Assembly: GCF_021325795.1 (NCBI RefSeq)
Contig: NZ_JAHPZX010000003.1
Coordinates: 744,001 to 808,000 of the forward strand
Direction of reading: 5' to 3'
Source of the DNA: Bordetella sp. LUAb4
GTDB lineage: Bacteria; Pseudomonadota; Gammaproteobacteria; Burkholderiales; Burkholderiaceae_B
DNA: 64,000 nucleotides
Part shown: positions 8,770 to 17,421 of the stretch, one piece after another
How positions within the stretch are numbered: the stretch's first letter is position 1
Layout of the letters: every line of letters begins with the position of its first letter
Program-made: the position numbers and the translations under genes
The notes under the pieces: model-generated
The model's input: only the letters and a program-made list of their open reading frames with translations
What the model was told of the DNA's origin: nothing
Databases searched by the model: none

Positions 8770-9630
8770 ATGCCGACAACTTCCCCCAATGATTCCGCCG
8801 CCGCGCACGCTCGCGCCATCTACGACCTGGGCCATGGCACCATCTTTGCCGCCCGCGGCGATCCGCGCTTCAGCTACTGCACCTACGTGCCGCCCCACAT
8901 CGCGCAGGCCAAGCGGCCCATGGAGCTGGTGGTGGTGATGCACGGCACCGGCCGCGCCTTCGTCGAATACCGCGATGCCTTCGCCGAGTTCGCGCGCTGG
9001 AACGATTGCATCGTCCTGTGCCCGCTGTTCCCGGTGGGCGTGCGCGGTGACGGCGATCGCGACGCCTTCAAGCATCTGCAGGAAGGCGACATCCGCTATG
9101 ACCAGGTCCTGCTGGACATGGTCGCCGAGCTGGAAGAGAAGTTCGACTGCGATTTCAGCCGTTTCGCTCTGTTCGGCTATTCGGGCGGCGGCCAGTTCGT
9201 CAACCGTTTCGCCTTGCTGCACCCGGAACGCCTGTGGGGCGTGTCCATCGGCGCGCCGGGCTCGGTGACGCTGCTGGATGCGGACAAGGATTGGTGGGTA
9301 GGCACGCGCGGCATGCAGGAACGCTACGGCAAGGCGCTGGACCTGGATGCGCTGCGCAAGATGGCCGTGCACATGGTGGTGGGCAAGGCCGACCTGGAAA
9401 CGTGGGAAATCACGCATCGCGAAGGTGGCAAGTACTTCATGCCGGGTTGCAATGATGCCGGCCGCACGCGTCCGGAGCGCTTGAAGACCCTGCAGCACTC
9501 CTTCGAAGCCGCGGGCGTCAAGGTGGACTTCGACCTGGTCGACAACGTGCCCCACGACGGCCAGAAATGTGTGGGTGTGGTGCAGGACTGGTTGGCGCGA
9601 ACGCTCAAAGCCAAGCGCAATGAAGCCTGA
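8770..9630 (+). CDS. Alpha/beta hydrolase (poly-3-hydroxybutyrate-depolymerase/dienelactone-hydrolase-like)
   Basis: This is a probable cytoplasmic serine hydrolase, since no signal peptide is visible. The nucleophile elbow GYSGGG (Ser138) lies in a classic strand-turn-helix. MHGTG near residue 57 supplies the oxyanion region. Asp in GKADLETW and His in NVPHDGQ complete a plausible triad. The start ATG 8770 gives MPTTSPND; the open frame extends upstream through non-coding-like sequence, so that extension is not used. It is first in a run with the dppBCDF-like genes (44 bp to the next) and probably processes the imported compound. The substrate is unknown. Confidence 0.82.
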   Translation: MPTTSPNDSAAAHARAIYDLGHGTIFAARGDPRFSYCTYVPPHIAQAKRPMELVVVMHGTGRAFVEYRDAFAEFARWNDCIVLCPLFPVGVRGDGDRDAFKHLQEGDIRYDQVLLDMVAELEEKFDCDFSRFALFGYSGGGQFVNRFALLHPERLWGVSIGAPGSVTLLDADKDWWVGTRGMQERYGKALDLDALRKMAVHMVVGKADLETWEITHREGGKYFMPGCNDAGRTRPERLKTLQHSFEAAGVKVDFDLVDNVPHDGQKCVGVVQDWLARTLKAKRNEA

Positions 9631-9674
9631 CGATGCCCCGAGCCACTGAGCGTCGAGATTATTGAGGAGCGCGC

Positions 9675-10619
9675 ATGCTGCGTTTTGCCCTGGCTCGCAT
9701 TGCAATGGCGATCCCCACGCTGCTGATCGTGGCCGTGGCGGTGTTCGTATTGATACGCCTGATCCCCGGCGATCCCGCGCAGTTGATGCTGGGCGACCTG
9801 GCCACGCCGGCCAGCCTGGCGGACTTGCGCGCGCGCCTGGGCCTGGACCAGAGCTGGACGGTGCAGTTCGGCATCTGGTTCGACAACATGCTGCATGGCG
9901 ATCTGGGCAAGTCCATCACCACGGGCCAACCGGTGCTGGGATTGGTGTGGGACCGTTTCCTGGTGAGTGCGCAGGTGGTGCTGGCGGCCGTGGTGTTCGC
10001 CAGCCTGGTCGCGGTTCCCGCCGGCATGATCGCCGCCTGGAAACAGAACGGCCTGCCCGACCTGCTGCTGGTGGGTACGGCCACGCTGCTGGTTTCCATC
10101 CCCACCTTCTGGGGCGGCCTGCTGCTGTTGCTGTTCTTCGGCCTGAAGCTGCAATGGCTGCCGGTGGTGGGTTATGTCTCGGTAAGCTCGGACTGGCAGG
10201 CCGGCATCCTGTACCTGGTCATGCCCATCCTCACCTTGTTCCTGCACGAGATCGGCGTGTTGATGCGCATGGCGCGGGCCAGCACGCTGGAAGTGCTGCG
10301 GCTGGACTACATCACGCATGCGCGCGCCAAGGGCTTGTCCGAACGCGCGGTGTTGATGCGCCATGCCTTCAAGAATGCCTTCGGTCCCACCTGGACCTTG
10401 ATCGGCCTGGTGCTGGGCAACCTGCTTGGCGGCATCGCGGTGGTGGAAACCGTGTTCACCATCCCTGGACTGGGACGTCTGCTGGTGGATGCCATCTTCG
10501 GCCGCGACTATCCGGTGATCCAAGGCTGCCTGCTGTTCGTCGCGGTGGTGTATGTGGTGGTCAATCTGATCATCGACCTGTGTTATCCCTTCTTCGATCC
10601 CAGGGTGGCGGCGGAATGA
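9675..10619 (+). CDS. ABC transporter permease, DppB/OppB type
   Basis: The 314-residue product has six predicted membrane helices. It begins with the family pattern of one helix followed by a long periplasmic segment (LIPGDPAQLMLGD...LRARLGLDQSW). The cytoplasmic EAA loop is DYITHARAKGLSERAVLMRHAFKNA (about residues 210-235). GAGG lies 7 nt upstream of ATG 9675. The stop overlaps the next start (ATGA). It imports peptides or similar solutes together with the next two genes and the binding proteins at 14216 and 15817. Confidence 0.92.
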   Translation: MLRFALARIAMAIPTLLIVAVAVFVLIRLIPGDPAQLMLGDLATPASLADLRARLGLDQSWTVQFGIWFDNMLHGDLGKSITTGQPVLGLVWDRFLVSAQVVLAAVVFASLVAVPAGMIAAWKQNGLPDLLLVGTATLLVSIPTFWGGLLLLLFFGLKLQWLPVVGYVSVSSDWQAGILYLVMPILTLFLHEIGVLMRMARASTLEVLRLDYITHARAKGLSERAVLMRHAFKNAFGPTWTLIGLVLGNLLGGIAVVETVFTIPGLGRLLVDAIFGRDYPVIQGCLLFVAVVYVVVNLIIDLCYPFFDPRVAAE

Positions 10620-11452
10620 GCGGTCCGAACAAGAGAAGACGTATCGCGGGCAATGCCCTGCTGGGCGGCCTGATCGTCGGCGTGGTGGTGATCATGGCCG
10701 TGATGGGTGCCGTCTGGACGCCGCACGATCCCTTGAAGATCAACTTCATCGCGCGCCTGAAACCGCCGGGTGGGGCCTTCATGCTGGGTACCGATGAATT
10801 CGGCCGCGATGAACTGTCGCGCCTGATGGCCGGCGCATCGGCCAGCGTGTGGATCAGCCTGCTGACTGTGTGCTTCGCGCTGGTGGCCGGTACTGCCATC
10901 GGGCTGCTGACGGGCTTCTTGCGGGGTTGGACCGACCGCATCATCATGGCGTTCAACAATGCCTTGCTGGCCTTCCCCGGCCTGTTGCTGGCCCTGGGGC
11001 TGCTGGCCGTGGTGGGTGCCAACAAATACGGCATCGTGCTGGCCCTGGGCCTGGCGTATACCCCGTCGGTCACGCGCATCGTGCGGGGCACGGTGCTGTC
11101 CTTGCGGGAAAAGGAGTTCATCGAATCCTCGCGGGTGCTGGGCAATTCCGAGCTCTACACCATGTGCCGCCACGTGCTGCCCAATTGCGTGGCGCCGCTG
11201 ACGGTGCTGGCCACTTCGATGTTCGGCTGGGTCATCCTGGCGGAAAGCGCCTTGTCCTTCCTGGGCCTGGGCGTGCCGCCGCCGGCCCCGACCTGGGGCA
11301 ATATGCTGGCGGCCGCGCGGCCTTTCATGTCGCAGGCGACGTGGTTGTCCATTCTGCCCGGACTGTGCATCGCGCTGACGTTGCTGGGCATCAACCTGTT
11401 GGGCGACGCCGTGCGCGACCGCCTGGACCCCCGGATGCGAGCGGCCGCATGA
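10616..11452 (+). CDS. ABC transporter permease, DppC/OppC type
   Basis: This is the second permease of the dipeptide-type importer, 278 residues. The first helix (LLGGLIVGVVVIMAVMGAVW) is followed by a short periplasmic part containing the family hallmark LGTDEFGRDELSRLM. The EAA loop is EKEFIESSRVLGNSELYTMCRHVLPN, and FLGLGVPPPAPTWGNML near the C-terminus is also typical. ATG 10616 overlaps the upstream stop and the own stop overlaps the ATPase start, indicating tight coupling. Confidence 0.92.
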   Translation: MSGPNKRRRIAGNALLGGLIVGVVVIMAVMGAVWTPHDPLKINFIARLKPPGGAFMLGTDEFGRDELSRLMAGASASVWISLLTVCFALVAGTAIGLLTGFLRGWTDRIIMAFNNALLAFPGLLLALGLLAVVGANKYGIVLALGLAYTPSVTRIVRGTVLSLREKEFIESSRVLGNSELYTMCRHVLPNCVAPLTVLATSMFGWVILAESALSFLGLGVPPPAPTWGNMLAAARPFMSQATWLSILPGLCIALTLLGINLLGDAVRDRLDPRMRAAA

Positions 11453-13227
11453 CGATGACTGATATTCAAACCGGCTTTCAGGCTGGCCTTGATACCGGCC
11501 TTGAGACCCGCCTTGAGACCCGCCTTGAGACCGACATGCCCGCGCGTTCCTCCTTGCTCAGCGTGACGGGCCTGACCCTGACCATCGGCCAGGGCGGGCG
11601 CGAGATCGTGCGCGATGTGTCGTTCGACGTCGCGCCTGGCGAGATGGTGGGCATCGTTGGTGAATCGGGCAGCGGCAAGACGCAGGCCGCGCGTGCCGTC
11701 ATGGGCTTGACGCCGCCACCGCTCGTGCGCGCCGCCGGCCGCATCGAGTTCGAAGGGCAAGACATTGCGCAACTCAAGCCAGCCGCCTTGCGCAAGCTGC
11801 GTGGCGCGCGCGTGGGCATGGTGTTCCAGGAACCCATGACGTCGTTGAATCCGTCCATGACCATTGGCCGGCAGTTGGACGAAGGCCTGGCCTTGCACCG
11901 GCGCGACCTTGGCGTGGCCGGGCGGCGCGAGCGCATCCTGGACATGCTGGCCCGCGTGGGCCTGCGCGATCCCCGCGCGGCGCTGGACGCCTGGCCCCAC
12001 GAGTTCTCCGGCGGCATGCGCCAGCGCATGATGCTGGCGTCGGTGATGCTGCTTGCCCCCGCGCTGCTGATCGCCGACGAGCCCACCACCGCGCTGGACG
12101 CCGTGGTGCAGCGCGACGTGCTGGAGCTGATGGTGGGCCTGACGCGCGAACATGGCACGGCCGTGCTGATGATCAGCCACGATCTGCCCATGGTGGCGCG
12201 CTACACGGATAGAGTCGTGGTGATGCGCCAGGGCGAAGTGGTCGAGCGCGGCGCCACCGCCGAACTGCTGGCCCGGCCACAACACCCCTATACCCGCAAG
12301 CTGCTGGAAGCGATGCCGCGCCGCCTGCCGGCGCGGCCGGTGCCGCGCGCAACCCCCGTGGTGCAGGTGCGCGACCTGGTCATCGACTATCCGGGCCATC
12401 GCCGGCTGTTCGCCCGCAGCCAAGCCAAGCGCGCCTTGAACGGGCTGAACCTGGAAGTCTTGCCGCGCGAGGTAGTGGCGGTGGTGGGTGGCTCGGGATC
12501 GGGCAAGACCACGCTGGGCCGCGCCATCGCGGGGCTGCTGCGGCCGACAGCGGGGCAGATCCTGTTCCAAGGCCAGCCGGTCGGCAGGCAGGATCCCGGC
12601 TGGTACGACTACCGCTTGAATTGCCAGATGGTGTTCCAGGATCCCTATTCATCGCTGGATCCGCGCATGACCGTGGGCCAGTTGGTGGGCGAGGGCTTGC
12701 GCCTGCTGCGCGACATGAGCGCGGCGGACAAGCGTCGGCGCGTGGCCGAAGTGCTGGGCGAGGTTGGCCTGGGCGATGAGTACGCGGGGCGTTATCCGCA
12801 TGAGCTGTCGGGCGGCCAACGCCAGCGCGTGGCCATCGCCCGCGCCGTCGTGCGCCGGCCTGCTTTCGTCATCGCCGATGAACCGGTCTCCGCCCTGGAT
12901 GTCACGGTGCGTGCGCAGGTGCTGGAATTGTTCGCCGATCTGCAGCGCCGCCATGGCTTCTGCTGCCTGTTCATCAGCCATGACCTGGGCGTGGTGGAGC
13001 AGGTGGCGGACCGCGTCATCGTGATGCAGGACGGCGCTATTGTCGAGCAGGGCGCGCGCGACCAGATCTTCGATGTCCCCGCCAACCCCTATACCCGCAA
13101 GCTGCTATCGGCTATCCCTGCCCTGGAATCGACTGCAAGCGGCGGCGTGCGCTTGAAATGGCGCTTCGACGAAGCGGCCGCGGTGACGGCCGGACCCACC
13201 AGCGCGGCGGTCGTGGCGCCAGCGTAA
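11449..13227 (+). CDS. Fused dipeptide-type ABC ATPase (DppD-DppF in one chain)
   Basis: Two ABC domains lie in tandem. Domain 1 has Walker A GESGSGKTQ (about 72-80), signature FSGGMRQRM and Walker B LLIADEPTTALD. Domain 2 has GGSGSGKTT (about 347-355), LSGGQRQRV and FVIADEPVSALD. Each ends with the oligopeptide-transporter tail HPYTRKLLEAMP or NPYTRKLLSAIP. The 592-residue length is normal for fused DppDF. ATG 11449 overlaps the permease stop; a second ATG at 11455 is equally possible. The first 30 residues carry tandem L-E-T-R repeats absent from relatives. It energises uptake through the two preceding permeases. Confidence 0.92.
   Translation: MTMTDIQTGFQAGLDTGLETRLETRLETDMPARSSLLSVTGLTLTIGQGGREIVRDVSFDVAPGEMVGIVGESGSGKTQAARAVMGLTPPPLVRAAGRIEFEGQDIAQLKPAALRKLRGARVGMVFQEPMTSLNPSMTIGRQLDEGLALHRRDLGVAGRRERILDMLARVGLRDPRAALDAWPHEFSGGMRQRMMLASVMLLAPALLIADEPTTALDAVVQRDVLELMVGLTREHGTAVLMISHDLPMVARYTDRVVVMRQGEVVERGATAELLARPQHPYTRKLLEAMPRRLPARPVPRATPVVQVRDLVIDYPGHRRLFARSQAKRALNGLNLEVLPREVVAVVGGSGSGKTTLGRAIAGLLRPTAGQILFQGQPVGRQDPGWYDYRLNCQMVFQDPYSSLDPRMTVGQLVGEGLRLLRDMSAADKRRRVAEVLGEVGLGDEYAGRYPHELSGGQRQRVAIARAVVRRPAFVIADEPVSALDVTVRAQVLELFADLQRRHGFCCLFISHDLGVVEQVADRVIVMQDGAIVEQGARDQIFDVPANPYTRKLLSAIPALESTASGGVRLKWRFDEAAAVTAGPTSAAVVAPA
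11480..11536 (+). repeat. 12-bp tandem repeat inside the ATPase gene
   Basis: The unit CGCCTTGAGACC (Arg-Leu-Glu-Thr) is repeated head to tail with degenerate flanking copies. It encodes a GLDT/GLET/RLET/RLET run at residues 12-29, before the first ABC domain. A multiple of 3 bp keeps the frame, so copy number could vary without inactivating the gene. Confidence 0.8.
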
Positions 13228-13322
13228 AAGCAAGGGGCGAGCTTGTGGCTGGCGTCTTGCGGCAGTCAAGGCCGCCGCGGCGATAAAATCACCGCCATTC
13301 CTAAACCACCGTCCATACACCC

Positions 13323-13946
13323 ATGCGTAAATCGAACCCCGGCGTCGAAATATCCCTGGCCGACAGACTGGCCCGGGATATTCAGTCCGGCGTCTTCGGC
13401 ACCGGCGCCTGGCTCAAACAGATAGACCTGCAGGAGCGCTATGGCGCCAAGCGGCTGGAAGTGCGGCGCGCGCTCGATCACCTGACGCAGCGCCGCGTCA
13501 TCCAGCACGTGCCCAACCGGGGCTATCACGTGCATGAGGTCGACGTGAACCAGCAGAACCACGTGCGCGACATCCGCGTGCTGCTGGAAGTGGGGGCCGC
13601 CGCTGACCTGATGCCCAATGTCACCGACGCCAAGGTGGCGCGCATGCATGCCCTGGCCGAACGTTTCGCCAGCTTGCTGTTGAGCGGCACGCTGATGGAG
13701 CAGTACGAAGTCAACCTGGAATTCCACGCCGCGCTTTATGACATGTGCAGCAATCGCGAGCTGGTGTCCTTGATCCAGGATATGCGCGGCCGCGCGGTGG
13801 CGGCGCCCGCCACGCAATGGATGACCCGCGCGCGCATTGAAAAATCCGTCGGCGAGCATTTCGAGATCGTCGCGGCGCTGCAGGCACGTGACGTCAAGCG
13901 CCTGCAGCGCATCATCGGTGACCACGTGCGCCAGATCATGCCCTGA
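13323..13946 (+). CDS. GntR family transcriptional regulator (FCD-type effector domain)
   Basis: A winged-helix GntR domain (about 10-72; LADRLARDIQSGVFGTGAWLKQ and RLEVRRALDHLTQRRVIQHV) is followed by an all-helical ligand domain (about 85-205) containing EFHAALYDMCSNRELV and GEHFEIVAALQARD, typical of FadR/FCD regulators that bind carboxylate effectors through a metal. It sits between the ABC operon and the binding-protein genes and is the only regulator within the locus. It is therefore the best candidate to bind the three TTGGCGCCAA boxes, though its own upstream region lacks that box. Confidence 0.88.
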   Translation: MRKSNPGVEISLADRLARDIQSGVFGTGAWLKQIDLQERYGAKRLEVRRALDHLTQRRVIQHVPNRGYHVHEVDVNQQNHVRDIRVLLEVGAAADLMPNVTDAKVARMHALAERFASLLLSGTLMEQYEVNLEFHAALYDMCSNRELVSLIQDMRGRAVAAPATQWMTRARIEKSVGEHFEIVAALQARDVKRLQRIIGDHVRQIMP

Positions 13947-14031
13947 GGCATAGGTGCAGGTGCAGGCATAGGCGCAGGCTCAGGCGGGAACTCGGCCGCT
14001 GGCCTTCAGGCCTTTCAGGGAAAGCCCCGGG

Positions 14032-14077
14032 GTGACGGTCCCGGCCCGGCTATTCATAATGGCAAAATTGGCGCCAA
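14032..14077 (+). promoter_or_regulatory. Promoter with operator box 2 (TTGGCGCCAA at 14068-14077)
   Basis: A weak -35 GTGACG (14032-14037) and a -10 CATAAT (14055-14060) are 17 bp apart. The perfect palindrome TTGGCGCCAA starts 8 bp after the -10, over the likely transcription start, 138 bp before the binding-protein ATG. The position fits repression. Confidence 0.6.
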
Positions 14078-14093
14078 AATCTGCGGCAATCGA

Positions 14094-14178
14094 TCCGGGT
14101 TCTGCACCCGGTTCCGCACCCCGGTTTAGCTTCCGGGTTCCGCACCCGGGTTCGCTTCCGGGTCCCGCATCCGGATAC
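14094..14178. repeat. Imperfect GC-rich repeats in the leader of the binding-protein gene
   Basis: Variants of TTCCGGGTTCCGCACCCGG recur about five times in 85 bp. Each can fold back on itself (CCGGGT/ACCCGG). Lying in the 5' untranslated region 40-120 nt before ATG 14216, they would form strong mRNA stem-loops. A looser GCAGGY repeat at 13952-13984 lies further upstream. Confidence 0.7.
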
Positions 14179-14215
14179 GCGGGGGCGTCGTCACAGGCAT
14201 CCAGGAGTTCCGTCC

Positions 14216-15772
14216 ATGAAAATCCGTCCGCCCACCTACGCCGCGCTGTTTTGCGCAGCCCTGGTGGCTAGCGCCGCCGCGCAGGCATCGTCCTTTGTCA
14301 TTTCCGAACCCGCCGATATCCGCTCCACCAATCCCGGCGTCAACCGCGACGACACCACCGATGGCGTGGTGCTGAACATGGTCGAGGGCCTCGTGGGCTA
14401 CCGCGACAACGGCAGCGTGGGGCCGTTGCTGGCGCAATCCGTCGAGGTGTCGCCCGATGGCCTGACCTACACCTTCAAGCTGCGCCAGGGCGTCAAGTTC
14501 CACAACGGCGCCCCCATGACGTCGGCCGATGTCATGTGGAGCTGGCAGCGTTATATGGATCCCAAGACCGACTGGCGTTGCCGCAGCGAATTCGACGGTC
14601 GCAACGGCTTGAAGGTGGTGGATGCCAGTGCGCCGGACGCGCAGACGGTGGTCCTCAAACTGAATCACAAGTCGGCGGTGTTCCTGGACACGCTGGCGCG
14701 CACCGATTGCGGCATGACCGCCATCCTGAACAAGGACTCGGTCAAGCCGGACGGCAGCTGGGACAAACCGATCGGCACCGGCCCCTTCATGTTTGGCGAA
14801 TGGAAGCGCGGCGAGTACGTCCTGCTCAAGGCCTTCAAGGACTACACGTCGCCGCCGGGTGACAAGGAAGACGGCTATGTCGGCAAGAAGCAGCCGCTGG
14901 CCGACGAGGTCAAGTTCCTGGTGGTGCCGGATGCTTCCACCGTGAAGACGGGCCTGCTGTCGGGTGCCATCGATGCGGGCCAGGTGCCTTACACCGACGT
15001 GGCCGACCTGAAGAACAATGCCCGCGTGGCGGTGCTGGTGGCGCGCGATTCGGCCAAGCACACGCTGCTGTTCCAGACGCGCGACCCGGTGCTAAAGAAC
15101 GTCAAGTTGCGCCAGGCCATCGCGGCTTCGCTGGACATTCCGCAGATCGTGCAGGCCGCCACCGAAAACCTGGGCGTGGTGAACAACTCCGCGGTGTCGG
15201 CCGGCTCGGCGTTCTACGACGACACCCAGAAAAAGGGCTGGAAATACGATCCGGCGCTGGCGCAGAAGCTGTTGAAGGAATCCGGCTACAAGGGCGAGAA
15301 GATCGTCATCTACGCGAATAAGCGCGCGCACGTGCCCAGCTATCAGGTGGCGGTGATGGCGCAGGCCATGATGCAGGCGGTGGGTATCAATGCGCAGATC
15401 GAAGTGCTGGAGTGGGCCACTCAGCTGGACCGCTACAACACGGGGAACTACCAGATGAGTTCCTTCAGCTATTCCTCGCGCCTGGATCCGGCCTTGAGCT
15501 ATGAACAGTTCTCCGGCGACAAGGACAAGCAGCCGCGCAAGGTGTGGGAGGATCCGGAAGCATTGAAACTGATCGATGACAGCTTTTCCGAATTGGACGA
15601 CGCCAAGCGCCAGGCGCTGTTCGACCAGTTGCACACCAGGCTGCAGGAACAGGTGCCCCTGCTCCTGCTGTCCAACGGCAACCAGCCATGGGGCGTGAGC
15701 AAGCGCCTGCAAGGCTTCGATGTGTGGGAAGGCAAGCCGCAGGCATGGGGTACCAAGGTCACGGAGCGGTAG
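14216..15772 (+). CDS. Periplasmic peptide/solute-binding protein of a Dpp/Opp-type ABC importer (SBP family 5)
   Basis: A signal peptide (about residues 1-25, ending AQAS) precedes a family 5 binding protein: VSPDGLTYTFKLRQGVKFHNGAP (about 79-101), a DKPIGTGPFMFGEWKRGEYV segment, and the C-terminal lobe with QLDRYNTGNYQMSSFSY. The 518-residue length is normal. It is closely similar along its whole length to the convergent protein at 15817-17370, and the two probably deliver different but related ligands to the single permease/ATPase set at 9675-13227. It has its own promoter with a TTGGCGCCAA box. Confidence 0.92.
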   Translation: MKIRPPTYAALFCAALVASAAAQASSFVISEPADIRSTNPGVNRDDTTDGVVLNMVEGLVGYRDNGSVGPLLAQSVEVSPDGLTYTFKLRQGVKFHNGAPMTSADVMWSWQRYMDPKTDWRCRSEFDGRNGLKVVDASAPDAQTVVLKLNHKSAVFLDTLARTDCGMTAILNKDSVKPDGSWDKPIGTGPFMFGEWKRGEYVLLKAFKDYTSPPGDKEDGYVGKKQPLADEVKFLVVPDASTVKTGLLSGAIDAGQVPYTDVADLKNNARVAVLVARDSAKHTLLFQTRDPVLKNVKLRQAIAASLDIPQIVQAATENLGVVNNSAVSAGSAFYDDTQKKGWKYDPALAQKLLKESGYKGEKIVIYANKRAHVPSYQVAVMAQAMMQAVGINAQIEVLEWATQLDRYNTGNYQMSSFSYSSRLDPALSYEQFSGDKDKQPRKVWEDPEALKLIDDSFSELDDAKRQALFDQLHTRLQEQVPLLLLSNGNQPWGVSKRLQGFDVWEGKPQAWGTKVTER

Positions 15773-15787
15773 CTCGGATGCACGCGC

Positions 15788-15803
15788 GCCGCGCTTGCGC
15801 GGC
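15788..15803. terminator. Possible hairpin between convergent binding-protein genes
   Basis: GCCGCGC and GCGCGGC form a 7-bp stem with only two loop bases in the 44-bp gap. There is no T tract on either strand, so it may act as a transcript-end stabiliser rather than a true intrinsic terminator. Confidence 0.3.
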
Positions 15804-15816
15804 CGCCCCAAGCCGC

Positions 15817-17370
15817 CTATTCGCTCTTGCTCACTTCCCAAACCCGCGCCTGCTTCACCGCCCAGGGCGTATACCCTTTGACGTTGTCGCGAAACGCGCC
15901 GATGTCCATGCTGTTGTAGAGCGGAATCGACGGCACGTCGGTGATGAACATCTTGTGCAGCGTATCGAAGGTCTGCTGGCGCTTGGCCTGGTCGGTCTCT
16001 ACCATGACACCGGCCAACAGCGTTAAGGCCTGGGCGTTATCCCACACTTTGCGCGGCTGCGTCTTCTTGTCGCCGGTCAGCATCTCGAAGTTCAGGCTGG
16101 GATCCAGCCGGGCGGAATAAGGGAAGGACATCATCTGGTACTTGCCGGCGTTGTAGCGATCCAGCTGCGAGGCCCATTCCATCACGTCCAGCCGCACATT
16201 GATGCCCACCGCCTGCAACATGGCCTGCATGATGACGGCCGCGTTGTAAGTCTGTGGATACCGCTTGTTGGTCATCATGACCAGTTCCTGGCCCTTGTAG
16301 CCCGCCTCTTTCAGCAGCTTCTGCGCCAGCGCCGGATCGTAGTTCCAGCCCTGTCGCTCGGTGGCGCCGTAATAGGCCGACACGGCGGGTACGACGGAAT
16401 TATTGGGCGCCTTCATCAGGCCTTCGCTCACGGCCTCCGTCAACTGCCCATAGTCGATGGCATGCGCGATCGCCAGACGCAGCTTGGGGTTGGACAGCAG
16501 GGGATCCTCTGTCTGGATCAACAGTGCCGTCAGGCTCATCACCGGCGCATAGGCGACCTTGACGTGGGGTGTCGATTGCATCTGCTTGACGTCCGAGTAG
16601 GACAAGTCCTGGATGATGTCGATGCTGCCGCTTTGCAGCGCGGCCTTGGCGGTCGATTCGTCAGGCACGATGACGAAGCGGGCTTCATCGACCAGGGGAC
16701 GCTTCGCGCCGGTGAAGCCGTCGAGCGCGCCGCCACGATTGGCATAGTCGGCATTCTTCAGCAGGCTGATGTACTCGCCGCGCTTCCATTCGCCCAGCTT
16801 GAAAGGACCGGTGCCGATGGGCTTGTCCCAGCTGCCATCGGCCTTCAGCGAGTCTTTGTGGATAACGCCGGTGGCGCCGCAATCGGTACGCGCCAGCGAA
16901 GCCAGGAACAGGCCATTGGGTTTGTCCAGGTGATACACCACCGTCCGCGTATCGGGCGCTTCCACCGATAGCACCTTGGCCACGCCGCGGCCGTCGTACT
17001 CGCCCAGGCAGCGCCAGCCCGTCTTGGGATTCATGTAGAAGTTCCAGCTCCACAGGACATCCTGTGCCGTCAGCGTGGCGCCATTGTGGAACTTGACGCC
17101 CTGGCGCAGCTTGAAGGTGTAGGTCTTGCCGTCCGCGCTGATGTCGACCGATTCAGCCAGCATGGGCTTGACCTCGGCGTGTTCACCGAAGGCGACCAGG
17201 CCCTCGACCATATGCGAGGTGACGATGTCGCTGTTGGCATCGCGATTGACGCCTGGCTCGGTCGAGCGGATATCGGCGGTCATGGCCACGCGCAGCGGCG
17301 TGGCGGCGTGCGCCGCGGTGCCCGCCAGTGCCAGCAGGACGAAGGAGGAAAGGTGTAGCCGTCGTTTCAT
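15817..17370 (-). CDS. Periplasmic solute-binding protein, paralogue of the 14216 gene (SBP family 5)
   Basis: The 517-residue product has a signal peptide ending ...TAAHA and the same landmarks as its neighbour: DIRSTEPGVNRD, TYTFKLRQGVKFHNGA, SWDKPIGTGPFKLGEWKRGEY and QLDRYNAGKYQMMSFPYSARLDPSL (in pieces). This points to a tandem-inverted duplication followed by divergence. The gene lies 51 bp downstream of the C45-type hydrolase on the minus strand, so the two form an operon served by the box at 18704. The ligand is unknown. Confidence 0.92.
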   Translation of the reverse strand: MKRRLHLSSFVLLALAGTAAHAATPLRVAMTADIRSTEPGVNRDANSDIVTSHMVEGLVAFGEHAEVKPMLAESVDISADGKTYTFKLRQGVKFHNGATLTAQDVLWSWNFYMNPKTGWRCLGEYDGRGVAKVLSVEAPDTRTVVYHLDKPNGLFLASLARTDCGATGVIHKDSLKADGSWDKPIGTGPFKLGEWKRGEYISLLKNADYANRGGALDGFTGAKRPLVDEARFVIVPDESTAKAALQSGSIDIIQDLSYSDVKQMQSTPHVKVAYAPVMSLTALLIQTEDPLLSNPKLRLAIAHAIDYGQLTEAVSEGLMKAPNNSVVPAVSAYYGATERQGWNYDPALAQKLLKEAGYKGQELVMMTNKRYPQTYNAAVIMQAMLQAVGINVRLDVMEWASQLDRYNAGKYQMMSFPYSARLDPSLNFEMLTGDKKTQPRKVWDNAQALTLLAGVMVETDQAKRQQTFDTLHKMFITDVPSIPLYNSMDIGAFRDNVKGYTPWAVKQARVWEVSKSE

Positions 17371-17421
17371 GGAAGAAACTCCCTTGGGGGCAGTAAGGGC
17401 CCGTTCGCCGGTTTGGCGTTT

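Noticed and set aside
9662-10615. Upstream extension of the DppC frame giving a 596-residue protein
   Set aside because: The first 318 codons are the wrong frame of dppB; a proper ATG overlapping the dppB stop exists at 10616.
11155-12570. Long minus-strand open frame opposite the DppDF ATPase
   Set aside because: Antisense of Walker and signature motifs; no independent motif, ribosome site or promoter.
14094-14178. Possible CRISPR or integron-like repeats
   Set aside because: Imperfect, directly adjoining GC-rich units without spacers or associated genes.
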